A DNA stretch of 64,000 bases from Tricholoma matsutake (lineage: Eukaryota > Basidiomycota > Agaricomycetes > Agaricales > Tricholomataceae). Each line of letters opens with the position of its first letter. Position 1 is the first letter of the stretch. The translations under genes were made by a program, and so were the position numbers. The stretch lies in the NCBI GenBank assembly GCA_026075535.2, contig AP026540.1:10106001-10170000 (forward strand), read 5' to 3'. A model generated the notes under the pieces. The model was not told the DNA's origin. It did no database searches and worked only from the letters and a program-made list of their open reading frames with translations. Shown here one piece after another: positions 48,252-59,800 of the stretch.

Positions 48252-49493
48252 TCATGCTTGAGGAAAGCCAAGCTCAATGAGATGCTTCTGAACCCACACC
48301 CGACGGAGTGTGTCACGCTTCAGTGATATGTATGCATCAGCCATGCCCATATTTCCCTGGAAAAGATCAATAAGCGCAACAAGCTGTTCATCACACAAAT
48401 CGCCCTCCTTCTCCTGGACAAGATCCATGGCTTTAGACTGCCGCTCTGGTGATGTATCAGCACACATTTGATCTGGTTGCCCAAGAGTATGCTCAATAGT
48501 ATTATTAAATGTAACTAAGGTCTCCTTGATTCCATTTAGTGCGACTGCACCAGAGAGAGGTGTAGCTGTGCGAGCCCTTTTGGTCTCTGAATGGAGCTGG
48601 CTAGCATCAAGTGTGGACTGTTTGCACTTGGCGGATGGAGATGTAGACATAGTGGATGTAGATGTGGCATAGGTGGATGGCACAGATGGTGTCAGATGCT
48701 GGGGAGATGATGGTGGTGGAGGCTGCGGTGATGAGGGTGGTAGGTCAGGATCACCATTTACTGGGGGAGTAGCCAGGCGACCAGTATCCATTTGATCAGA
48801 TCCCTCAGTTTCCGATGGTTGTTGATCTACTGACATCATACTAGCAGCACCCCTGGATTGTTGTGATGGACAAAAGGCATAGCTGCCTTTTCCGAGGCTG
48901 GGCATAAGTGGAGCCATGAGATCATAGAGCACAAAACCCTTGTGCGCATAAGACTTTGCATCTGGGTGTTTCTAGCCAGTAATCACAATCAGAATCCTTG
49001 ATCAACAAAGGATAAGGTGTACTACTGTATACATATCCCAAGCACACTTCTCATTTACACCAATATTCATCCCTTGTTCAGCATCCCATGAAAATCCTGA
49101 GAGGCCCTTCAGAGTGGTAACCATGTTGTAAGTAGATCGTAACTAGGTCATCGTGGTTAGTCCAGAAATCAAGTAACTGAGACAATCACGTACCCATGCA
49201 TACTTAGACTGGCATGCTTTCACTGTCTTCACACCCCCCTTCTTGCAGTGCGGTGCCAGGTGTTTGACAGCATCATTCCAGATGATGGCTCTAAAGTTAC
49301 CACCATCGGCCTGCTTATCTTTGTTATCACAGAGAAATAGGATCAGAAGCTCCTCCTCTTTCTTGGACCAGAAGCACTGGGCACCAGGATCTCTGAGCAC
49401 ATCAGCAGCAGAGTCGCCAGTGGGATTGACCTCTGGGATTGACGGGCTCCTCAACAAGAGGCAGGTTTCTGGCATGATAAGCCTGAGGAACAT
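48252..49493 (-). CDS. Harbinger Myb/SANT-like DNA-binding partner protein
   Basis: Read on the minus strand, an N-terminal domain (FWSKKEEELLILFLCDNK, FRAIIWNDAVKHLAP, VKTVKACQSKYAW) resembles the Myb/SANT-like domain of Harbinger second proteins. It is joined through introns to WDAEQGMNIG and KHPDAKSYAHKGFVLYDLMA, then a long Ser/Pro/Thr-rich linker and a C-terminal helix region (EQLVALIDLFQGNMGMADAY, RVWVQKHLIELGFPQA). In known Harbinger elements this protein binds the terminal repeats and brings the transposase to the nucleus. It converges with the transposase gene (63 bases apart). I did not settle whether the introns at about 48960-49200 splice cleanly. Confidence 0.7.
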
Positions 49494-49616
49494 GATTGTA
49501 GATGGTCACACCTATGTCACAATCTCTGGGAAACTCAGCATTGCTCGGCTGCCTTGAGAATAATGTGAATTTCCATTGCCGAACACAGTCTAATGTACAG
49601 AGCTTTGTTGACAGTT

Positions 49617-50213
49617 GCCAAAAATTCAATAAACATGAACAAATTTGATCTCGCAGTCATTTTATGGTTTCCACAATGGGTTTCAGGCTTACATTTTGGT
49701 GAGGAGGTGTATATATTGTAGGAATACAGAAAAGATGACCAGACTGGGGATTGAACCCAGGCCCTCCTGGACATATACCAGATGCTCTGACCAACTGAGC
49801 TATCAGGTCTTATAGGGTTCAACAGAACAAGGATACCATATAACCAGACACGGATTGCTACAACTATCACATCACTTGTGTGTGTGTGCAAACTATGGTC
49901 TGTTAAGCACTGATTAAGCGGTGGCAGATTATATAATCCAATATATATGTAATATCAGAAGATGGCTGTCAAGTAAACATATGGTTTCTGTAATGTTGCA
50001 CTGAGAAATAACAATATGCAAGCCAGAATCTTCTAGAGATTTATTTTGGAAGTATAGAATTATACTCAATCAATTATTTACAGACAACAGAACTCTGAGG
50101 TCATTTACCTACACTTCCTTCACCAAAATACCAGAAAGCTCTTGTGGAAGCCATAAAATGACTGTGAGATCAAATTTGCTCATGTTTATCAAAATTTCAA
50201 CTATGCAAAGCAC
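49617..50213. repeat. Inverted repeat (about 85-base arms) enclosing a tRNA-like sequence
   Basis: Bases 49617-49706 (containing AACAAATTTGATCTC, CAGTCATTTTATGG, TTCCACAA and CATTTTGGTGA) recur as a diverged inverted copy at about 50113-50213. The spacer of about 400 bases contains the tRNA-like sequence. It could be the remains of a foldback element or two inverted copies of a SINE tail. Confidence 0.65.
49737..49809 (-). tRNA. tRNA-like sequence (probable SINE head or tRNA pseudogene)
   Basis: A 73-base cloverleaf can be drawn on the minus strand. The acceptor stem GACCTGA pairs with TCTGGTC with one mismatch. The D-arm contains a perfect A box (TAGCTCAGTTGG). The anticodon stem TCTGG/CCAGG closes a 7-base loop TATATGT (anticodon would be TAT), followed by a 5-base variable loop and a perfect T-arm CTGGG-TTCAATC-CCCAG (B box). 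A TTTT run follows directly, as for Pol III termination. Position 33 of the anticodon loop is A instead of the universal T, and the sequence sits inside repeats, so I favour a tRNA-derived element over a working tRNA gene. Confidence 0.55.
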
Positions 50214-50547
50214 TGAATTTGATCTGAACATCACCAAAAATAGGCCAACACATGATGGGAAACTACCATATATAGAAGGAGGAGGGGGGTGTTAGGGTGA
50301 CACCCACTATCTGTTAGCTAAGACTGTGCAGGTTCTCTCTACAAGAAGGGGGCAGGATGTGCACGCATGATGGGGAATTGATGGTTTTGATGTGAGGGGT
50401 TATTAATAGATGAGTTGGTTGAGAAAGGCATTTTGCACCACAAATGTAGGTGGAATACCTAAGAGAACACAACTTTGAACTGGGGTCCCCTAGACATATA
50501 TTCAAGCTTCTATACTAGGTTACATATATTGTACATTGTTGCTACCA

Positions 50548-50940
50548 ATGCATGCATCGTGTTGCCATTGGCTCAGCCGAGGTTTTTCAATAAAATGGCT
50601 ATAGCATGCCAGGTAAATTTCCTAAATTCACCAAGATATTTGAGCATGTGGATGGGCCCATAGGCCGAGGGGTTGTCTGCCAAAATTAGTTGAACCGATC
50701 AATTGTCCCTGAGTTATTTAATAAACAAAATTCAGCTTGATGGCTCGGCTTGAAATCAAAGCCGAGTGAATAAGTCAGGAACGGGGGATCCGGTCAGATA
50801 ATATTGGCAGAGAACCCCTTGGCTTATGGGCTCGTCCATATGCTCAAATATCCTAGTGAATTTAGGAAATTTATCTGGTATGCTATAGCCATTTTATTGA
50901 AAAACCTCGGCTGAGCCAGTGGCAACACTATGCATGCATA
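50548..50940. mobile_element. Foldback MITE, about 390 bp
   Basis: Nearly the whole segment is one inverted repeat. The left arm (from ATGCATGCATCGTGTTGCC through CTCAGCCGAGGTTTTTCAAT, GGCTATAGCATGCC and TTTGAGCATGTGGATGGGCC) is mirrored by the right arm (about 50805-50940), with scattered differences, and the pairing continues weakly into the centre. No coding capacity. The ends lie in an ATGCATGCAT run, which hides any target duplication. It lies next to, and possibly within, the LTR of gypsy copy G. Confidence 0.75.
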
Positions 50941-51052
50941 CATGCACATACATATTGATGTGTGTGAAATAAAATTCTCATGCTGGCGTAATGTAGCAAA
51001 GTATAGCGAAGTGTAGTGTAATTCAACATAATAAACTAAAAATGAAAATTTA

Positions 51053-52942
51053 TTAGGTAATGGGGCTGTTTCCTAACATTACCCCCCTTTTATGCCTCGA
51101 CTTCCAGGCAAGAAAATATTGTATCTGTCCCCTCCATGAAATTTTGGTAGGCTGGAATTTCATCCCATACATCATTCTCACAATGTGACATGGAGCATTT
51201 GGATTATGTTTAAAGAATTGGGTGATCACATTATGCGCTTGCTTACAATTCCCTTTGGGTTCCCACAAGTTGTTTTCATCAGTGTAGTTCTTCCACTTTA
51301 TTAAGAATTCCAATTTATTTTGTCGAAGATGTAAGGGGACTAGGGGGGGTGCCCTGTGTGTTTCTCCTATTTTTTATGTTCATTCTATATTTTTCCTCAC
51401 TTCATTTCCTTCTATTCTTCATTTTCTATGATTTTTCTGGATTTTATTACTAATTTCCCTTTCTATCACATTTGTGCATGTTGACAGTTTTATATTTAGA
51501 GGTGGAGCACCCCTTCCAACATCTACCCCTTGGTATGATGTCATTCGGCGGCCTTGATCTGCCTATCTCTGCCTTTTCTATTTTTAAATTATTATTTGAT
51601 TTTTGTCGTCTTCACATATACTGGGCATTGGCAAAGGGATCCTTAGAGTTTTCTCCCTTTGCTAGGTGCACCCCCAATTCCCTGTAATATGTAGTATAAT
51701 TTTAACTTCGGATTTCCCTTTGCTAGAGGCTGAGGTTGCCCTTATAGAAGACCAGAGTCTAGAATTTCTCCAACTACATACTCTGGAGCACCTTCTATGG
51801 TTATTAGAGCTTGTGGAGTGGTTTGTTGGCCAGGAATAGTGGGCAGGTGGTAGGGGCGTAGGCAGGAAACATTAATCTCGGGATCAATCTTGAATGATCG
51901 AGGTAATTTTAGCACTACCACATTAGGTGAAATTACTTTAGAGATTGTGTATGGGCCAACTTGTTTCTCTGTGAGCTTCTGAGAAGGTCATGGAATATTA
52001 AGGTCCTTGGTACTTAGCCATACCAAATCACCAACTTTGTACCCCAGAGTGGGAGCTCGAGTATGATCTGTGTGTCACATCATATCATCACATGCTTTCA
52101 TCAATGCCACTTCCTGTAACTTTTGCATCTTAGATACAAAGTCTTCTACCAATTGTATCTTAATTTCCCTTCCAGGTTCTATTCCCATGCGGGGATGATA
52201 GCTGTAATTAGTGAAGAAGGGTGACATCTGAGTAGCTGAATGGAATTTGTTATTGTAGGAAAATTCGGCAATTGCCAGCCATTTGGGCCAGTCAGTTTGT
52301 CGGTAGTTGACAAACATGCATAGGTACTGCCCCAACTCCTGGTTCCTCCTCTCTGTCTGCCCATCAGTTTGTGGGTGATATGCTGTAGATAATTTAGTTT
52401 GAATCCCCAATATGTTGTTTAATTCTCACATAAATGTGGAAGCAAATTGTGGTCCATGATTGGAGATAATGGTATCAGGTAATCCATGTAACTGCCATAC
52501 CTGATTTGGGTAGAGGCACACCAAGCCCAATGATGAGGTTTCTGAAGTGGTAGGAGTAATATGGACCTCCTTTGTACAGCAGTCACATACTATGAAAATT
52601 GCATCATACCCTTGAGCTTCAGGTAATCTGGTGATAAAATCTACAGATATATCTTGCCATGGTGCTTTCGGTATGGGGTTCAGCATTAACTTCCTTGCAG
52701 GTTTCTCTGGAAATTTCTTTCCCCTCATGCACATATCACATGCATCCACATACCCCAACACATATTTATAAATTCTGGGCCACCAATAATTTCTCATCAC
52801 TAATTCCAACATCTTCCATCTTCTTGGGTCAGCAGTTGGTGTATTATGATGTAACCGGACAATCTCTCTTTGCAAATCCTGATCCTTTGGCACATACACC
52901 TTCCCTCAGAATAACACCAACCCTTGCTTCTAAGCCCATTCA
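51053..52942 (-). mobile_element. Gypsy copy G: integrase and chromodomain part, Ty3/gypsy chromovirus
   Basis: The minus strand encodes the integrase zinc finger (LHHNTPTADPRRWKMLELVM, NYWWPRIYKYV, CDMCMRGK), the catalytic core (ISVDFITRLPEAQGYDAIFI, the usual SDRG site now ISNHGPQF, then LSTAYHPQTDGQTERRNQEL), the GPY/F region (YKVGDLVWL, EKQVGPYTI) and a chromodomain-like end (LEFLIKWKNYTDENNLWEP). A polypurine tract (about 51081-51092) marks the start of a probable 3' LTR continuing to the left. The copy is dead: TGA or TAG at 51988, 52075, 52426 and just upstream of 52899, solo LTR A inserted in the chromodomain, and copy H inserted at 52943. Its gag and RT lie beyond H, outside the window. 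It belongs to a different family from DE/H. Confidence 0.85.
51330..51746 (+). mobile_element. Solo LTR A of the DE/H gypsy family
   Basis: A 417-base LTR (TGTAAGGGG...CCCTTATA) with no internal sequence, flanked by the 5-base direct repeat GAAGA (51325-51329 and 51747-51751). Removing the LTR and one repeat rejoins copy G's chromodomain frame. This is the product of LTR-LTR recombination. Confidence 0.9.
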
Positions 52943-53370
52943 TGTAAGGGGACTAGGGGGTGCCCCATGTGTTTCTCCTATTTTTTATGTTCATCCTATA
53001 TTTTTCCTCACTTCATTTCCTCCTATTCTTCATTTTCTATGATTTTTCCTTATTTTATTACTAATTTCCCTTTCTATCACATTTGTGCATGTTGACAGTT
53101 TTATATTTAGAGGCAGAGTACCCTTTCTGACATCTACCCCTTGGTATGATGTCATTTGGTGGCCTTGATCTGCCTATTTCTGCCTTTTCTATTTTGAGGC
53201 TATTGCAATCTTCACATATACTGGGCATTGGCAAAGGGGTCCTTAGAGTTTTCTCTTCAGATTTCCCTTTGCTAGGTGCGCCTCCACTCCCTGTAATATG
53301 TACTATGATTTTAACTTTGGATTTCCCTTTGCTAGTCCACTAATTAAGTGGCCTCTAAGGTTGCCCTTAT
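52943..53370 (+). mobile_element. 5' LTR (B) of gypsy copy H
   Basis: About 428 bases, TGTAAGGGG...CCCTTAT, followed directly by the primer site and gag of copy H. It contains a TATA-like CATATACT about 30 bases before AGAGTTTTCT (53245-53254), the proposed transcript start. The left junction is inside copy G's integrase. Confidence 0.85.
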
Positions 53371-54210
53371 AATAGAAAACTCTCTCCTAAGGCCCGAAAT
53401 TGCAAACACGCTGCCTAAGATAGGCAGGTACAGAGTGGACGACACTTCCCAGAGCTCCATAGACTCCCTACACACTGTTCCTGAGACTCCCACCTTCAGT
53501 GCGCCACCATTTTTGCTTAACACACCACCTAGTGCCATGGATGCATCAGAGCACCTCGAAGCGCTTGAAAGCGACATTACCAGAATATGCGTGCAAATCA
53601 ATTCACTTAAATCTACAATCAAAAACTTCTTCAGAACCCTTCAGACTAGCTCCACAACCAATATTCCCCCCATTATGACTCCAAGCGTGCCCAATAATGA
53701 CATGCCGCCTAATGTGCCCACTAAGGAGTGTGCCCAGATCAAACCGACCCCCCCCCCCCCACCAAATTTAATGGTGCGCATGTGCAGGGGCATGCATTCC
53801 TTAATTCCTGTGAGTTGTACATCAGTCTCCAGTCACATCAATTTGTTGATGATGCTGCAAAATGTTATTGGGCCTTCACATACATGAAATCTGAATGCAC
53901 CTATCTCTATGTGGACTGTATTCTGCACCAAACTAAAGAGCTTGGTTCTCTACCTTTCTCCACTTGGGGTGACTTTTGAGCAGAGATTGTATGCAACTTT
54001 TGTCCCCTCAACAAGTGCCACTGAGCAGTGACATGGCTTGAGTCATCCTCTTACCATCAGGCACATCAATCCGTGGACAATTATATCAATGAGTTTAAGG
54101 ATTTGGTGGACATGGCAGGATATGGGAGTGGGCTACCAGTGGTGGTGAAGTTCTGATGGGGTCTCAATCAAGAGATTCAGGACCAGATTTCACAGATGTT
54201 GGAAGGGTGC
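53371..54210 (+). pseudogene. Copy H gag, first part
   Basis: Encodes the Gag N-terminus (PKIGRYRVDDTSQSSIDSLH; AMDASEHLEALESDITRI) and, after a frame change at a run of 13 C (about 53748-53760), the capsid-like part (FNGAHVQGHAFLNSCELYIS, ELGSLPFSTWGDF, VDNYINEFKDLVDMAGYGSG). TGA stops replace CGA at about 53977, 54022 and 54154, the last two by comparison with copy DE, which retains CGA. The frame ends where element X is inserted. Confidence 0.85.
53374..53383 (+). promoter_or_regulatory. Putative self-primer binding site of copy H
   Basis: AGAAAACTCT directly follows the LTR and is the exact reverse complement of AGAGTTTTCT at 53245-53254 inside the same LTR, as in Tf1-like elements that prime from their own RNA 5' end. 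No tRNA-type TGG primer site is seen at this position. Confidence 0.6.
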
Positions 54211-55848
54211 TGTGGCAGGGTAGATGGTCTACTGGGAGTTCATTGACAATGGTCATCAAATCACGAAGAATGAAGTAAGCATGGCACATGGATGAGTGGA
54301 AAAATAAGAATACAAAAGAAGGAAGACAACGGATGAGAAATAACTTTGTTATGTGAATGAAGGCTGTGGGGTCAATAAAATGAGAGGGGAAGAAATAAAC
54401 ACAAACACAATCAACAGAGTCACGTGATGCGCATGTCAGAACCATGGGTTGTTGACCACACAATGAAAACAGGCTTGAGGATGGTATGGTAAGATCTTGT
54501 ATAATGGGAAAGTAAGAGAAAAGAGGGCTCCTTGGGGCTGTATGCTTAAGACTTGGGTACTTAGCTTAAATCTGCACCTTGGTGTGCAGAAACTTGTGGG
54601 ACTGAGGGAAAACTTAGAGGGAGAGCATAAAAATGAGGAGAAAAGATGGAATATGCCAGAGATGCTCCATTTGAAGGTGGGAGGACACCTTATACAAATG
54701 CCAGGTAACTACGAGCCAAACACTGATTGCATGCATTCTCTTGCATCGACAGGACCAAACAACCAGAAATTGGTAATGAAGTATCTATTTTGGAAGGTGA
54801 TGGGAAAGACCATGAAAAATAAAATGTCTGCATGAGAAGTTGCTGTCAAGGATGCTGTCGAGTCCTCGTCTAAAGGTTTCACCACTGGGAATGACTCAGG
54901 GAAGAGTTCGTAGTTGAGGCTCTCTATATAAGGGCAACCTAAGCCTCTAGCAAAGGGAAATCTGAAGTTAAAATTATACTACATAATACAGGCATTGGGG
55001 ACACACCTAGCAAAGGGAAATCCAAAGAGAAAACTCTAAGGATCCCCTTGCTGATGCCCAGTATATGTGAAGACGACAAAAATCAAATATAACCTAAAAA
55101 TAGAAAAAGGCGGAGATAGGCGGATCAAGGCCGCCAAATGACATCATACCAAGGGGTATGTGTCGGAAGGGGTACTCCGCCTCTAAATATAAAAGTGTCA
55201 ACATGTACAAACATGATAGCAAGGGAAAATTAGTAGTAAAATCCGGAAAAATCATAGAAAATGAAGAATAGAAGGAAATGAGGTGGGGAAAAATATAGGA
55301 CAAACATAAAAAATAGGAAAAACACACAGGGCACCCCCCTAGTCCCCTTACACTCTATTTGTGGGATGCGACTTGTGCCCCCAGCAAGTGCGGAGAGCAC
55401 CCAAACGAGACCCCTTGACCCTACCATCCAGTAGCTAGACCCATCGAGTCGGATTTTAGGTGGCTGGAATATGTTGATACTTGACATTGCAGATCATTGA
55501 AATATTAAGGTACAAAAATAAAACTATAAAAGGTAAATGAAAATGAAATGAAGATGCCAGTACCAAATCCCAATCCCTTGGAACAGGTGATGCTGTCGAT
55601 GCAGAGGTGGGAAAACATGATCAAATGGGTGACTGACACATCATGTGAGTTGTGTGTCACACTTGAGAAGAAATAAATGATCTGCAAAGTAAAGATACCA
55701 AATAATAAATCAGTAGGATGAAACAAGTAAAAAATGAAAGTGCATCAAGAATATACAATGACATGAGGTCATCATCGCATGACAAGAGACTTCAAGGCAA
55801 ACTCCAGAAATGGTGGGGTTGATGAGTGGGACTTGTCACCCTACCACA
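54211..55848. mobile_element. Element X, unclassified insertion in copy H (contains LTR C)
   Basis: The ends TGTGGCAGGGT and ACCCTACCACA are inverted copies (10 of 11). The flanks GTGC (54207-54210) and GCGC (55849-55852) are consistent with a 4-base target duplication carrying one C-to-T change. Taking X out with one duplication restores the gag reading shared with copy DE (LEG then PADNDI). Without LTR C it is about 1.2 kb and has no recognisable protein. TG..CA ends could mean a solo LTR of another retrotransposon; a DNA element is also possible. Confidence 0.65.
54927..55352 (-). mobile_element. Solo LTR C of the DE/H gypsy family
   Basis: A 426-base LTR in minus orientation, flanked by the perfect 5-base direct repeat CTCTA (54922-54926 and 55353-55357). 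No internal sequence. Inserted within element X, so it is younger than X. Confidence 0.92.
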
Positions 55849-56412
55849 GCGCCCAGCAGACAATGATATCTATGCTTGGTATGAAGCTGCTTCACTCTGT
55901 GATGAGAACTGACTCACAAATGTGGTGTTTAATGCTGCATTCCATGCTCCAACTACCACTCATGCACCCTACACCTTCAATCAAACCCTTCCCCAGCGTA
56001 ACCCCATTCCTGTCTGTCAGACTCCCACACCAGCTGTCAATGTCCTGGTATAATGGACATTGACGCAGCCCATGGCCATGCGCATAGGTTGGATCTCTGC
56101 TACTGCTGTGGGGAAACTGGACACATGGCCAGAGCATGTCCCCATCATCAGGATATTTGCATGCTCACCCCTGAGGGGTGAGATGAACTCCTACAGGACC
56201 TGTTGGCACTTGTAGATGTTGAGGAAGTGAAGGACCAGGTTGCAGAGGAGATCAAGTCAGAAGTTGTAGAGGAGGAAGATTTTTCTATTTGCAGCAAGTG
56301 AATTGTATGCCCTTGCTGCCTGTTCATAACCACTTTGAAGTTTTGTCAGTTGAATTCCCAGAGGATGAATCTAATTCCATGACTGTTCCCCTCTCTGACC
56401 CTTCCAAGTTGG
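55849..56412 (+). pseudogene. Copy H gag, second part with zinc knuckle
   Basis: Continues Gag after element X: PADNDI-like start, FNQTLPQRNPIPVCQTPTPA, and a CCHC knuckle in DLCYCCGETGHMARACPHHQ, then LLQDLLALVDVEEVKDQVAE. Several frame stops are present. The frame reaches PLSDPSKL at 56412, where copy DE is inserted, and resumes at 62465. Confidence 0.85.
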
Positions 56413-56838
56413 TATAAGGGCAACCTAAGCCTCTAGCAAAGGGAAATCTGAAGTTAAAATTATACTACATAATACAGGGATTGGGGACACACCTAGCAAA
56501 GGGAAATCCAAAGAGAAAACTCTAAGGATCCCCTTGCTGATGCCCAGTATATGTGAAGACGACAAAAATCAAATATAACCTAAAAATAGAAAAAGGCGGA
56601 GATAGGTGGATCAAGGCCGCCGAATGACATCATACCAAGGGGTAGGTGTTGGAAGGGGTACTCCGCCTCTAAATATAAAAGTGTCAACATGTACAAACAT
56701 GATAGAAAGGGAAAATTAGTAATAAAATCCAGAAAAATCATAGAAAATGAAGAATAGAAGGAAATGAGGTGAGGAAAAATATAGGACAAACATAAAAAAT
56801 AGGAAAAACACACAGGGCACCCCCCTAGTCCCCTTACA
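56413..56838 (-). mobile_element. 3' LTR (D) of copy DE
   Basis: A 426-base LTR bounded on the left by GTTGG and on the right by the chromodomain end. Same family as LTRs A, B, C and E. Confidence 0.92.
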
Positions 56839-56873
56839 TCACCCCCTCTCCAAGATGCATCACCCTGATGCAT

Positions 56874-59800
56874 TCAAAATCGCATACAACCAAAGTCCGT
56901 GACTTGAATGCAACGCGGTGCAGCAGTGTGCCGTCGGTGGAATTCCTTGATTAACCGAGGGGCATTCACATCAGACTCTTCGACCCATGAGTTCTCCTCA
57001 TACCCATAACCCTTCCAATGTACCAAATACTGTAGTTTTCCTTGACGCAAACGGCTGTCCAAGATTGAGTCGACTTTGTATTGGGGTTCTCTCTCAATCA
57101 CTGGGTGGTGGTGGTGGGTGTGAATGGCGTCCCGGGAATGGATCTGGGGGAGCTGGAAGCAGTTTGACGACATGGAAGACGGGGTGGAGTCTGGACATGG
57201 AGGCTGGGAGGCATAGACGATAGGCATGCATTCCAACACACTTGACAATGGGGAAAGGTCCCAAGAAGTGATGAGCGAGTTTCTTGGATGGACGTGTAGT
57301 GGAGATGTCACTGGAGTCAAGATAAACTCGATCACCAACCTTGTACTGAGGGGTCAGGGAATGGCACTGGTTGTAAAATCACGTCATGTCGTCCTTCGCC
57401 TTTGCTAAGGCTGCCCTTGCCTCCTCCAAGCTATCCCGCATGCGTTCTGTGAACTCATTCACCGTCTCAATGTGTGAGGGAGTTTGGCGAGGTTCAAATC
57501 CCATGCGTGGATGTTGTCCAGTGTCTAAGAGGAAAGGGGTCTGTTGAGTGGAAGCATGGACATGGTTGTTGTATCCAAACTCAGCCAAGGGAAGGAGATC
57601 GTCCCAATCATCCTGGCATTCATTGACAACGATGCGGATGTACTGCTCCAGTTCCTGGTTGACTTGCTCAGTCTGGCCGTCAGTTTGTGGGTGATAAGCG
57701 GTTGAAGCAAGGAGTTTGATCCCCAGGAGTCGGTACAGCTCACGAGTGAACTCTGCCATGAACTGAGGGCCATGATCCAAGAGGAAAGCACCAGGAAGTC
57801 CATGTAATTTCCACACGTGGTGGAGGTAGAGTTGGGCGGCACCTAGGGCACTGACAGTGGTGTGAGTGGGAATGAAGTGAGCGCATTTTCCCACTGAGTC
57901 AACTGTGCACATCACTGCATCAAACCCGTTTGACTCTGGTAACTCCACCACAAAGTCGATGCTGACAACATCCCAATGACTCTCTGGAACAGGAAGGGGG
58001 TGTAGCTCGCCAATAGGCTTGCGACGAGGAACCTTGGTGCGTAAGCAAAGGTCACAAGTGCGACAATACTGACCAATGAGCCGTGACATTTGTGGCCACC
58101 AATAGTTCCGTGAGGTGAGCTCCAAGGTCTTCCAGCGTCCAGGATGGCCAGCAATCTGTGAGTCATGGTGTTGGGATATGATGCACTGGTGAAGGTCTGG
58201 GTCATTGGGAATGTAGATGTGATCCCTGAAATACAACAAGTCCTCCTTTTCAGCCCACTCTGCCACACGTAAGGAAAGGGTCGATCCCTTCCTCAGTTCT
58301 TTAACAGCTCGGGCGACAACATCCTCATGTAAACTGCTATGGTTTGCGCGACAAATGTCACATAGGATGTCCCGCTCCTTGCCCTGGGGTGCGATGCCTT
58401 CCAGTGCCCGAATGGTGAACAGGTCTGGCTGCAACAACACAATGTTTTGGTTGTCATCACTGCCATCCCCATGGTCTGGACGTCAGGAGAGGGCATCAGT
58501 CTTCCCCATGCTGCAACCCAGACAGTGGTGCAAGGAGAAGTCAAATCTGGATAGATACAGGGACCAACGAGCTTGATGATGGTTCAATTTCTTGGCCATC
58601 ATAAAGTACTCAAGATTCTTGTGATCCGTCCAAATTTCCACCTTGTGTTGGGCACCCTCAAGGAAGTGTCGCCACTCCTCAAGCGCACACATTATTGCCA
58701 ACATCTCCTTGTCACGGATCTCATAGTTTTGCTCTACAGCACTAAGGCTTTTGGAGTAGAACGCAACAGGATGCCACTTCTGGTCCTCCGGAGACTGCTG
58801 AGACAACATGGCACCCGTCGCAAAGTCAGAACTGTCAGCTTCTACACCAAAAGGACGCAAATTGTCAGCAAAGGTAAGGATGGGAGCAGAAGTGACCATC
58901 TCTTTAAGCTTTTCAAATGCCTCCTGTTGTGCATTATCCCACCTCCATGCCTCCTTTCCTGTCAAGTCGAACAGTGGTCATGCATGATGTGAGAAGTCCT
59001 TGATAAAACGCCGGTAGAAGTTGATGAAGCCCAGGAAAGACTGCACCTCCTTCTTGTTCATGGGCGTCGGCCAAGCTGTGACCCCATTCACCTTGATAGG
59101 ATCCATCTCCACTTGACCCTCCGAGATAATCAGGCCAAGGTACTCGATCTTGGTCTTCTCGAACTTGCATTTGTCTTGATGAAGGTAGAGTTTGTACCGT
59201 CGAAGCCGTTCTAGGACGAGGTGCATGATGCGACGGTGCTCTTCAACTGTGCGAGTGAAGATGAGGATGTCGTTGAGATAGATGCAGACAACACCTTCGA
59301 GGATGAGGTCGTGAAAGATGTCGTTCATCATGGTCTGGAAGGTGGCAGGGCTATTAGTAAGGCCAAAGAACATGACAAGCGGTTCAAAAAGACCATGGTT
59401 GGTATGAAAGGCTGCCTTCCACTCATCTCCCTCCTTTATCCTCACATTATTGTAGCCCCAACAAACATCGAGCTTGGTGAAGTATTGGGCTCCACAGAGC
59501 TGGTTCACGAGTTCAGAGATGAGGGGTAGTGGGTAGCGATTTTTGACCATGATGTTGTTGAGCCTTCTGTAGTCTTGAACCGGTCAAAGTGAGCCATCCT
59601 TCTTCTTGACAAAGAAAAAGGGAGAGGCCATGGGTGACTTCAATGGTCAAATATGTCCAGAGGCCAGGTGATCGTCGATGAACTGGTCAAGCTGTCATTG
59701 TTCTTCAGGAGAGAGAGGATAGACCTTGCAGGATGAAGGGGTTGCACTGGGGGTGAGTTTGATCGCGTGATCCCATGGCTTGCATGCAGGAAGAGAGTCA

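Larger units (their letters stand above)
45736..50310 (+). mobile_element. PIF/Harbinger DNA transposon (boundaries tentative)
   Basis: The element carries the two genes expected of PIF/Harbinger: a DDE transposase (+) and a Myb/SANT-like protein (-), converging. Candidate ends are GGGGGTGTTGGCACCC at about 45736-45751 and TTAGGGTGACACCC at about 50295-50308, which are imperfect inverted copies of each other. No clean 3-bp target duplication was found, and other repeats (minisatellites, an inverted repeat with a tRNA-like sequence) lie between the genes and these ends, so the true limits may be narrower. Confidence 0.5.

Noticed and set aside
49737..49809. Functional tRNA-Ile (anticodon TAT)
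   Set aside because: T33 is replaced by A, the acceptor stem has a mismatch, and it lies within repeated DNA; a tRNA-derived repeat is more likely.
53745..53765. Programmed ribosomal frameshift in Gag
   Set aside because: Copies H and DE have different offsets at the C run, which argues for slippage and decay.
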